A DNA stretch of 64,000 bases, from the NCBI RefSeq assembly GCF_023053635.1, contig NC_086173.1, forward strand, positions 142,695,197-142,759,196, given 5' to 3'. This DNA is from Elgaria multicarinata webbii (Eukaryota > Chordata > Lepidosauria > Squamata > Anguidae). Each line of letters begins with the position of its first letter. Within the stretch, counting starts at the first letter, position 1. Both the position numbers and the translations under genes were made by a program. Under the pieces are notes generated by a model. It did no database searches and had not been told where the DNA came from. It saw only the letters and a list, made by a program, of their open reading frames with translations. Positions 36,301 through 45,900 of the stretch are shown here, piece after piece.

Positions 36301-37629
36301 TGTGTCCTGAAGGTGGCGGCGTTTGCACACAAGACCACTAACAGAGGAAGGTGAGAATAGAGCAGCTACATCACCACAAGATCTAGTGATGGCCACCAAT
36401 TTGGATGGCTTTAAAAGGGGATTGGATGAATTCCTGGAGAAGGCTATCAATGGCTACTAGCACTGATGGTTATGTGCTACCTCCAGTATCAGAGGCAGTA
36501 AGCCTGTGTCCACCAGTTGCTGGGGAACATGGGTGGTAGGGTGCCTTTGCACCGTGTCCTGCTTTGCGGGTCCCCGGTTGACCACAGTGTGAACATAGTG
36601 CTGGATTAGATGGACCCTTGGTCTGATCCATCATGGCACCTCTTATGTTCTTATTCCACACACAAAATATTACCTGGATAGTTGTAAAGGGTTGGGCTGA
36701 TCTGGCTGCGAGGACCTAGGAAGGTAATTCCACCAATGCATTTTGCTTTCACAGGAGACACTTTTTGGGCAGCGCAGCCACTGACGGGAGCATTGCATTT
36801 TGGGATATCACTCCTACCCTTGACCATGCTGCGGAGGTGATAAAGGCAGGAAGCAGGGAGATGGAGGTTCTTGGTAGGTGATGATATTGGCTGTCGTGGT
36901 TGTAGACCTATAAGGCTCCCTTGTTGCTTGTGATCTTCCCACGCATATTCTTGTCTTGCAAGTATATTACCTGACAGCTCAGGTCAGCCATATGTTCCCC
37001 TCCAGACTTGTATATTTCCACTCTATTATTGGCTTGCTAATTCATGCACCATCTTTCCATAAAAAATGCCCAACTAAAATTGTGGCGAACAGGAACAGAA
37101 CCTCCAAGAGAAGAATAACCAGGCCCCTCTGTGTTTTTCAGCTCTGGGAACCCCCGTCCTGACTGTTCAGGCTCACAGCTGTGGTGTCAATAGCCTCCTT
37201 GTCCAGGAATCAGCGGACGGGCATTTTCTTGTGGCCAGCGGCAGCGACGACGGCTCCATTTCTCTCAGTGTTATAGCTGTGATTGCAGAAAGTGCTGTTG
37301 ATCAGGAAGCTGCTGCTGGGACTGGCATCCGAGTTCTCAGCAAGTACTCCAGACTTTGTGCTCATGCAGCTCACGTGACCGGCTTGCAGTTCTTGCACCC
37401 AGACCACCTCCTTTCTGTTTCTGTGGACCAGCGTCTGACACTCTGGCGCCTTGGTGAGGACAGACTATCTTTTGTGTGCAGCAGGTTCTGCCACGTGGCT
37501 GATGTGGCTGCTCTAGCATGTTGGGAAGCTGAGGAGCGCAGCTATCGCAGTGCGATATGTGGCCAGGGCCTGGAGGTCCTCTGTTGCCATCTGGGGGTGC
37601 AAGGTGCAGAAATAAAAGACGGTGTATGA
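30398..37629 (+). CDS. WDR6: WD repeat protein 6 (six coding exons, complete)
   Basis: Exons: 30398-30464, 31939-34387, 35588-35683, 36234-36350, 36755-36873, 37142-37629; every junction is GT-AG and in phase. The sum is 3,336 nt, 1,111 aa (human about 1,121). The first exon reads METELLLAPITALEIVRDHL and matches the human N-terminus; exon 2 resumes at GEGPN, so the 18 codons open before 31939 are intron. WD blades are visible, for example SASDDRSIRLWG (about residues 218-230), HRSWSYTCHLS and SATDGSIAFWD-type ends, and HAAHVTGLQFL near the C-terminus. Function known for the family: beta-propeller partner of FTSJ1 in 2'-O-methylation of tRNA position 34. An in-frame ATG at 30329, directly after a splice acceptor, would add 23 residues; I prefer 30398 for its stronger context (GCAATGG). 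No defects seen. Confidence 0.95.
31490..31690 (+). mobile_element. L2-like LINE 3' end, decayed
   Basis: CTTTTAAGAGGGTTTGAAAA and CTCCTCTATTCTCTCTGGCT recall the LINE C-terminal codons, followed by an AT-rich tail. It lies in WDR6 intron 1, just ahead of the large exon. Confidence 0.5.
34635..34720. mobile_element. Short hAT-like MITE
   Basis: CAGGGGGTGG at the left end and CCCCACCCCTG at the right end, flanked by TTATAAGC and TTATAATC (7 of 8 identical), as expected for a hAT insertion. It lies in WDR6 intron 2. Confidence 0.75.
35827..36064 (+). mobile_element. tRNA-derived CORE-type SINE with an L2-like tail
   Basis: The head has a pol III A box (TAGTGGTTAGAGTG) and B box (GGTTCTAATCC). 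The body has the MIR/CORE-type words GTGACTTTGGGCCAGTCA and ACCTCACAGGGTTGTTG. The tail ends GGCGGGATATAAATGC-AATAAA, matching the 3' tip of the L2-like LINE at 53.2 and 57.5 kb. Length about 238 bp, well preserved. Confidence 0.88.
36360..36655 (+). mobile_element. CR1-like LINE 3' end
   Basis: Contains GGCTTTAAAAGGGGATTGGA, then GGTCTGATCCATCATGGCAC and CTCTTATGTTCTTATT, the terminal region of a second CR1 subfamily. It begins only about 10 bp after a WDR6 splice donor. Confidence 0.8.
37611..37616 (+). promoter_or_regulatory. AATAAA inside the last WDR6 codons
   Basis: The hexamer overlaps codons for E-I-K, 11 nt before the stop. Cleavage 10-30 nt downstream would leave almost no 3' UTR. 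A downstream GT-rich stretch (GTTGCCTTATTCTGTT) follows. It may not be the signal actually used. Confidence 0.4.
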
Positions 37630-38014
37630 AAGAGCATGAAGTGCAGTTGCCTTATTCTGTTAGGATGCTGAAAAGTAGGAGTGACTGCCAGACATGCGGA
37701 GAGCCATCGTGTGACAGCTGCAAGGGCTGTAAGACTACTCCAGCCCTATCTTCACGGGGAGGCCGCTTCTGCAAGAGCAGCCACTCAGATACTATCAATC
37801 AGGTGCCTGTTCCTCCTTCACCAGTAGCTGTCTGGTTAGAGGGCCCGGTTGCATCCCAGTTTAGCAGGCTGTCCATGTCCGAGATGCTGAATGTCATAGC
37901 AACCTAAGCTCACCTGGTGCCAGTCCCTTTGCCTACACCAGTTTGAGAACTAAAATTTACGGATCTCTGCCCTTCCTTACGAATAGGTCTTGGCTCCTAG
38001 CCTCCTCTTCTGAA

Positions 38015-38225
38015 GACTTAGGAAGCGGCTGCCTTAGAGGCCAGGTTAGACCATTTGTCCATCTAGCCCAGTGCTGTCTACTCTAACTGGCAGCCACTCT
38101 CCAGGGTCTCAGGCCAAGAAGGACCTTCCGCACCACTAGCTCCCCCAATCCTTTTAGTTGAGCAAGCTGAGGATTGAACGTTGTTCTGCATGCAAACCGT
38201 GTGCTCTGCCCCTGTGCTACAGTCC
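38015..38225 (-). mobile_element. tRNA-related SINE, minus strand
   Basis: Plus strand has GACCATTTGTCCATCTAGCC, then CTCTCCAGGGTCTCAGGCC, and finally GATTGAACG with a tRNA-like head (TGCATGCAAACCGTGTGCTC). Read in reverse this is a tRNA-like 5' end followed by the body seen in copies near 44.3, 45.0 and 51.8 kb. Confidence 0.65.
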
Positions 38226-38242
38226 CGCTCCCTGTGGCTGCC

Positions 38243-38372
38243 TTCCCCATCCTGGTGCCCTCCAGATATGTTTGGGCTACAACTCCCAGCATCCCTCAGC
38301 CAGCATGGTCAATGGTCAGGAATGCCGGGAGTTGTAGTCTAAAACATTTGAAGGGCACCAGATTAGGCAAGG
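38243..38372. mobile_element. hAT-like foldback MITE with ZNF143-like motifs
   Basis: CTGGTGCCCTCCAGATATG on the left and its inverted form on the right (AAGGGCACCAGATTAGG). Each arm carries GGCTACAACTCCCAGCAT or its complement. Arms are about 40 bp and diverged. Confidence 0.78.
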
Positions 38373-39254
38373 CTGAGTTATGGTATCCAGATGGTCCTCC
38401 TAATCCTCCCGTAATATGTAATAGTCAATAATGTTTTTGTAATCTGTCAGACACCCACATTTGGGAATCATGGACCTGACTGTTCTAGAAAAGACAACTC
38501 TTGAGTTGTGGCATTATGCGACTAGCAGGGGTAGGATGGGAAGATCCATCATTTGATCCGTGTTCAGAGCAGGCGGTGGGATGCAGAAGGAATACTCCGG
38601 AGGGTATGTGGGCCATGTAGCCCTTCGTACACCTGCCAAGTTTCCCCATTGTTGTGAGTGCCCCTTGCTCTCCTGGATACACTCTTCACCCCTCCCTCCA
38701 ACCCACAAGTCTCTCCGACTTGGGATCTGTCACGCCTCAGATCCCATAGCTATGGCGCTAGCTAAGCTAACCTAGGTCTGGCACACCTCTTCAGAGAGTA
38801 GGATTTGCTGGGTTGCAGAGCAAGCTCCTGGCCTGCGCTCAATAATTCAGCAGTTCAGCTTTGGGCTGGCTGGGGTTACTGTCTCCCCAGCAGCTGCATG
38901 CATATTTCATGGCCCAGGCTGCAGCGACAAGGGAGGTCACGCCAAGGCCCTTTGTGTGGAGGTTCAGCATGTGGGTGCTCCAGTCGTGCACTGCTGGTTC
39001 TCAATGGGCCTTGGTCTGTTCAAGCTCCAGGGTGAGCTGCTGAACTTACGAACCAGAACGTTGTCCCGAGCTCCACAGATTGTGGGACGCGCCTGGTGGT
39101 GCTCACAGAGGCACCACCACCACCCCGGAGTAGCAAAGCTTGGACTCTTCTCCGAGAGGAATTCACCCTGGGCCAGGCCTCTCCAGGCGTTGTGTTCAGC
39201 ACCTTGTAGCTGCCGCCACCGAACCTGGGATGCGACAACTGGGTCAACTCAAAG

Positions 39255-41902
39255 ATGCCGTTCCAGCCACCCTTCACCCCCAAGACCAGGCGGAGGCAAG
39301 TCATCCTGAAAGAATCCCAGCAGCAGATGGCCCCCTTGGAAGCCACAGGCACGCTCCCTTCGGTGGGTGGTGCTGTGGTCCCAGGCTTAGCCCTGCCCAC
39401 AGCCAGTGTTACCACCCACCCAGGCTGTGCCATGAGGATGAGTGTGACCCCGGCCTTCAGGAAATGCCCAGGCTTTGCGAGGATCAAAGAAGAGCCTGCC
39501 GGAGGGAAGTGCGCAGGCTGCCTGGCGAAGGTATGCAAAGCCTTGGTGAGCCTGGTGCTTACTTGTGGGGAGATGGCGTAGATGAGTAGCTAAGGGGAGG
39601 AGGCAAGACATTAAATCTCAGAATTGCTCAACATTCAGGATAGCAAACTGAACCAGGTTGCTGTCAAATACGGTCTTTCACCATGCAGCTGGGGTGATGC
39701 TCTAAACTGTGAAGATCCAACTCCAGGCCTCTACGTGCCAATTGTTCATTCCTACCAAGAGTAAGGTTATTAGGCTACACATGATGCTCAGTCTGAGCAG
39801 GCGGAAGGAACGGTCTGGAGCTGTTTCTGGATGTCTCTATGCTGTGGGAGCAGTTTTGCTTATTGGCTTCAGGGACAGACAGGAGGAGGGAACTGGCCAC
39901 TGTGAAGGCTGGGGAAGGAGTGTGTTGGCTGAGGCGGAGATGCACTTGCAGGATTGTACAAGAACCTGCAGTTGCACTTGAAATCCATTAGCAGGGGTGC
40001 TGGAGGATATGGGTGGACCCTGATTAAAGTATATAAGATTCCACACACACACACTCCTACTCCCTCAAAGGCAAGGCATATGTTTTCCTGATGTTGTTTT
40101 CACCTGGTTTGCTTGCATTCTGTTCAGAATGACTAGTACAAAAATTGCTGCTAGCGTACATCAAAAGTGCAGGACACGGAATAATGGGCTCAAGTTACAG
40201 GAAGCCAGATTCTGGCTGGACATCAGGAAAAACTTCCTGACTGTTAAGAGCAGTACAGCAATGGAACCAATGGCCTAGAGCGGTCGTGGGCTCTCTCACA
40301 CTAGAGGCCTTCAAGAGGCAGCTGGACAGCCATCTTTCAGGGATGCTTTAAGGTGGATTCCTACACTGAGCAGGGGGTTGGACTCGATGGCCTTATAGGC
40401 CCCTTCCAACTCTAACATTCTATGATTCTATGAAAACTGTGCCCAAGAGTTACCCACCAGTAAAAGAGAGAGTTTGGGGATCTGTGGGCCATGTAGCCCT
40501 CTTCCAGGGCGCTCAGTAGCTATGAGGCTGCAATGCACTGCACAACAGGGCTAGTGTGTGCACACATCACAGCCCAAGAATCACAATCCATCTTGCACCG
40601 ATTTGCAATCCCTACTGCTTTCATGAGCTACACCCAACGTATCTGCTATTCTTTCTTTTTTTCATATCCAGGTAGGAGCAGCAAGCAAACACCAGAATAA
40701 AACGGCTTCCAAGTCTCCATTAATCACAAGGCAAAACAGGATGGCTCTTCCCCAGATTCCCAAAGGACGAGACAAAGACTTTGGTGAGGCTCTGGTCTCT
40801 AACCCCCACCCCATCTATTGGTAGGATTACAGAGAAGCTAGCCTTAGGCTAAAGCAGGGATGGGCAACGTTGGGAGATTGGAGGACTACTTTATCCCTGA
40901 GACCCTGGTCCCCATGGGCTGCACAACCCTGCAGCTGCCCAAAAATAATAAAATGTATTTTTAAATTGTGGGTACAGAGCACCAAAAGGATCAACATTAG
41001 ATTTCAAACAAGCTAATTTTGACCTTCTGGGCACTCCATAGCCACTACAGACTCACTCCCTGCTGGGCCAAAGCTCCCTTGCTTGTTCTTTGTGCCACTT
41101 CTGAGGAGAAAGCAACAGCTTCTAGTGCTGCTCAACCTTGAGGCTGACATATTTTCTATCACTGGTGTCTCTCAAGAGCACTGGTGTCTCTCACCCCAGA
41201 GCAAATTTAACACCTGTGTCCCTCAGAGCCAAGGCCTCTCAGGAGCACAGTGGGCTTCCCTCACATCAGCCCACCCATCCCCAGGTGTGTCCCCAAGAGA
41301 GTCCCTTGCCCATGCTTGAGACCATTGAGCCCAAGCCCGGAGCTGAGTTGCTCTTGTCCTGTCGTATGCCTTTGCTAACACTTGCTCTGCTCACTTTTCT
41401 CTCTGCCTCAGAGACACCCGGCCAGCAGCTGCCAGGTCTCCCAGCCTACTCCTCTTCCTGTGCCAAAGCGGCCCCTTTGGGCAACCATGACATGACACCC
41501 TGGACTGGGCCCTCTCAGTCAGAGACCTCCTTCCATGCCCTTTTCAAGCCCGTGGTGTCCTTCTTGCACACTGTCCCTTTCTCGGCAGCAGGCACGCCTG
41601 GCTCCTGCAGCTACTTCCCAGAACTTGGAGAGAAGGCCCCCACAGCCAAAGAGGAGCGGAGGACGACGGCTGGGCTGCTCCAAGGCAAGGCCAAGCACAA
41701 GGGCCGGAGCAGAGCTGGCTTGCCCAGTCACCTCCGGAGCAAGTGGCAAGGGGTGACCCTGCCCCCGGTGCCCAGCATCACCAACCTCAACTTCAGCCGC
41801 AATTTCACGTTCTCATTCTTTGAGCTGCCCCCTCATCAGAGCCGGCAGTGCTGGCTGCAACGCCAGCAGCTCATTTGCCTCTTGATGAAACAGTTGAAGT
41901 AG
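39255..41902 (+). CDS. Uncharacterised gene, three coding exons, about 292 aa
   Basis: Exons: 39255-39530 (donor AAG|gtatgc), 40672-40783 (acceptor ttcatatccag) and 41412-41902 (acceptor ctgcctcag, stop TAG). Only one reading frame is open through the 112-nt middle exon, and it is the frame demanded by both neighbours; the total, 879 nt, is a multiple of three. AATAAA at 42476-42481 supplies a 3' end. The protein is basic and rich in Pro, Ser and Gln: it starts MPFQPPFTPKTRRRQVILKE, has LPQIPKGRDKDFETPG at the exon 2/3 join, and ends with SITNLNFSRNFTFSFFELPP and a Gln/Leu-rich tail (LQRQQLICLLMKQLK). No signal peptide, transmembrane segment or known domain is visible. I do not recognise it. 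It lies between WDR6 and DALRD3, running toward DALRD3. A further 5' exon (38861-39031) is possible. Confidence 0.6.
40170..40433 (+). mobile_element. CR1 LINE 3' end
   Basis: Reads AAGCCAGATTCTGGCTGGAC, then TCAGGAAAAACTTCCTGACT, TTCAAGAGGCAGCTGGACAG and finally CATTCTATGATTCTATG. About 260 bp, well preserved, in intron 1 of the unnamed gene. Confidence 0.92.
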
Positions 41903-42381
41903 CAAAGGGCCTCAGGCAGCAGGTGCAGAACGAGAGGAACAGCAGCCAGAGGCAAGACTTGGAACTGCCGCTTTGCAGTGCGGGTCATAGGAGACCATGC
42001 TGAACTCACCCGCAGTCCCCATAGAATGTGGTCTCCCATGGTGCCAACAGTACCAGTGGGCACAGCAGGGCAAAAGGAAGTGGATTCACACACACACACA
42101 CACCCCATTGGTTTGCCTCGGCTTTCCCTTGTAGTGGCATCTCAACACCAGTTGGTTGATTACAGCAGATGCTGAACAGCTTGTCCATGCTGGGGATTTC
42201 TCAACCGTCTATCTTCATCCCAGCCAGCCAACGGACAGCATAAACTTTAGCCTCTGCCCACTTCATTCTATTCAGTCTGTGCAACAGGCACAGATAACAA
42301 GGAATCCCGGCTACAGGCGCTGTGTTCTCTTCTCCCCAAACTGCATATATATATATTTCTGTACATGTGTGTGTCTCTTAA

Positions 42382-42481
42382 TTTATTTACAAACTCTTGT
42401 TTCCACTGCTGGTGCCAAAAATTCTCTGCAAGAGGGTAGGACCATGACCTAGATGGGGTTAGCCATCTCAGATGAAATAAA
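42382..42481. promoter_or_regulatory. Facing poly(A) signals of the unnamed gene and DALRD3
   Basis: AATAAA on the plus strand at 42476-42481 follows the unnamed gene. TTTATT at 42382-42387 is an AATAAA on the minus strand, 562 nt past the DALRD3 stop. If both are used, the two tail-to-tail transcripts overlap by roughly 100-150 nt. Confidence 0.45.
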
Positions 42482-42948
42482 AACAACCAGGAAGCCACCT
42501 TTTCCATCCATCAGCTGTGCTTTCTTTTGGCTTGGTCCACTGCCCTCTTTTCCCCATACCTTAGACCCACTGTAAGCAAATGGGAGGGACAAGAGCAATG
42601 CAATTCCTAGAGTAGTGCACTTCCCAGCTCCCCTAGTACAGGTTTTTTTTTTTATCCTTTATCTTCCCAATTGGAATTTTGCAACTTCCGCTCAGCAGGC
42701 CCCTCACCATCAGGAATGTATCTGCTTAACACTTGGCTCTTCTTTCCAGCATCAAATTAGGTCAGTTCACTTCAAGTCCAACACATCTGCCCTGTCCTGC
42801 AAGGTTATGCTCTGCTGGATGACGGACAGCAACCGAACAAGCCTCTCCCCATGCTTGACAGTCCACTCCTCTTTGCGACAGTGCTGGCCGTCAGGAAGCC
42901 CGACATGGGTGGTGCACGAGTGCCACAGCAGGCATGTGACCGGTTTGC

Positions 42949-45900
42949 TCAGATCTGGCTAAGAGGAGGCAGGTGGAGGGTGGCCAGGGCAGAGTGGAAC
43001 ACTTCTTGCACTGCTCTCATCAGCTGCAACCGGGCAAACATCTGGCTGAATAAGTGGGGCCGTGGCTCCTGTGGGGGGCAAAGAAAATAGTCACAGGGCC
43101 CTCCTAGGTGTTGGTGGAGGGGGTGGGCTCTTCCCTCCCTTGAGTCCTTGCATGTTTCCCTTTGCCTCCCTCCCTCCGGCTGTCCTTGGATAGGGTCCAC
43201 TATACCACACAGACGTGGAAGACTTCCAATCCAGCAGAGCATTTCTGCTGATGACATAGAGGGAGACAACCTTCACTGATTCCATCTTCTTCCTACAGCA
43301 GTCCCCCACCACTGAAAACCTGCTTCAGGGGACCCCCTGGAACAGTGGGGGAGGAGGCACTTCAGGGTTGCAACGGCAGGGGAGAATTGGCCGAAACAGC
43401 CTCCCTTCTCTTTTCCGCTGGCAGAAACACTTCGAGCAGAACCTTGCTCTGGCAAGGCTCACTGTGTAGGAAGTGGTAGCAGAGGAAAGCCTGGAGGATG
43501 TGCACGCATGAGGAGAGCTTTCTGTGCTCTGGGCCGCAGGTGACAGTGACCTGATCAACACTCTTTGGGGCGATCCAACTGGCGCTTGCCTCCCCAAGGA
43601 AAAGGCTACCCACTGGTGGCACCTGTGAAAGGTTGATCTTTTTGCCTTAGTCAAATTCTTGAAATCTTAGCCTCTCCTTTAAAAGACGTTTCTAGTTGGA
43701 AAAGCTGCAGAGAACAGTCGTAAGGGGTGGGGACAGAACTGCCTCTGAACCTTCTGGCCTCAAACTACCTTCTCCTTCACCACAGTGCTGGCAGAAAGAT
43801 CCATCCTTATGGAGCTTATAATATAGGGCTGAAGTTTCAACTTTCCTTGGCTGCGATACTACCTTTAGCATGGAGAATGAATGGATGATTGTAGCCTGCA
43901 ACACAGTATCTAGCTCAGACACTCCACAAACAGGTGACTTGAATTTTACCTGACTCGTAGTAAATCTATCTTTCCGAATCTATTTTCATTATGATGAGAA
44001 GCCCTAAGCCGATGCAATATGAACTTACAACCCACCCCCGCATAGCTTAGCCACTGTATTCCAAAAACACTTACCCCCAGGATGTGCACCCGGTTGTAGT
44101 AGGAGCTAAAATCCATGCTCAGTTGGATTAGGAACTTACAAATCTATAATAGAAAGAAGAGCAATTTCATGTGCACCTGTTCCACAAACCCTTCAAAAGG
44201 GAAACAATGCAAGCTAAAATCAGCACAACTGGATGCTGGCTTATACCAAGTCCGACCACTGGTCCATCCATGTCAGTGCTGTCTACTCTGACTGGCAGTA
44301 GCGCTCTGGGACTTTGTGCAGGGGTTTCCCCAGGCCCTGCTAGCCAAGGTCCTTTTTAACTGGAGATGCCAAGAGTTGAACTCGGGGCTATCTACATGCA
44401 AAGCAAGGGTTGGACCGCTCTCCTATGGGCCCTGCCTGCAGCCTATTTCCCATGGGGCTCCCATTCCAACTATAAACACACACTACAGTCACAGACTTTA
44501 GGTGCCCTTTGCACCCATCCTTGCCAATTTAACCAGCACCCTAAACAGGGTGGCTCCTGGCGAGGCTGTGGCAGTGCAGAAGCACCTCCCCTACTTGGTT
44601 CCTGAACCTGAAAGAACTGTGCCAGGCTTAACTGAAGGGGCTCCACAGGATTCTTCTACGTCCTGCAGACAGAGATAAGAAACTTGGTGTCCTCCAGATG
44701 ACCTGGACTGGAACTCCCATAATCCCTTACAGTTGGCTGTGCTGATGGGAGCTGAAGTCCAAAATATCTGGAAGGTACCAAGATGCCTTGCCTTACCCCT
44801 GCTCTACAAGGATATCAGGTTAGAACTCTTTTAGCAGAGAAGTTTGGCCAGCGGCTGGCCTGAAACTACTGAAATGCCCCTTAGGTTAGTACCTAGAATC
44901 TATTCTCAATACCCTGAAGGGCCACAGATCAGTAGTAGAGCAACTGCTTTGCTTGCAGAAAGTGCCAGGTTAGATCCCTGGCATCTCCAGGAGGGACTGG
45001 GAAAAGCTCCTGTCTGAAACCCTGGGGAGCCACTGCCAGTCCGTGTCAACAATACTGGACTAAGTGGACCAAGGTCTGACTCAGCATAGGGCAGCTTCTG
45101 ATGTTCCTATACACCCACAGGCTGTGACGCAGCAGATCCGAGGTGGCACTTTCCGCCTGCAGTGATATTCAGAATTACTGTGAACTTTTGCAGACTGCGC
45201 TCTAGATCTGCACAGGACGGCCAGCCCTATTAGGCTCTGGAGACACTTCAGTAATATGTCTCCTCTTCCAAAGTACAGCAGCTGTTTGTCCACCTCCCTG
45301 CAAATGAAACACTCTAAATTGCAGCTACATCACACAGCATGCTGGAAACACACACACACACACACACACAACCCAAACTGCCAGAGGGAAGGAAAACGGT
45401 CTTGCTCTGCGGTGTGTGAAAACTGAGCTCACCGCCTCTGTGCTGGCTGGAATCCTGAGCCCACCACTGGTGATGGGCAGCTGCATCCCTTGGCTCAGGA
45501 CCTCCTGGAAAGGCAGGATGCTATTGAACAACAAGAGCCATTCACCCTGGGGAACAAGCAGAAAGCTGTGTGAGTCCCAGGAGAGTCTGTCCTGATCAGG
45601 ATCACGGTCTGCATGGAAACAGCCGTCTTGGCTGCGTAAGAAGGGGGTACAGAAACTCAGGGATGGGGGGCCAAACCTGGCCCACTTGGGGCTCCCCAAA
45701 GGGCCACGCCCTTCCTCTGACCTCACCCCCTTTCCCCAACCACCGATACTTTGGTAGTTTCCCGGCTTTTGTGCACTCCCCCCACCCCCACTCCCACTAT
45801 CAAAGGTTGAAAATGCTTCTCGTAAGAGTTAGTTAATGGCACTAAGAGCTTTACGCCACAATGTGCTGGTGGTTTGGGCCCCTCCCCCTTTTTGCCTTTG

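Larger units (their letters stand above)
37630..39209. other. Spacer between WDR6 and the next plus-strand gene
   Basis: Holds a SINE-like repeat (38015-38225), a foldback MITE (38243-38372), and a GC-richer stretch from about 38820. A possible upstream exon at 38861-39031 (57 codons, donor AGG|gtgagc) would join in phase 0 with an acceptor before 39210, but its protein sequence is unremarkable. Nothing else is recognised. Confidence 0.5.
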
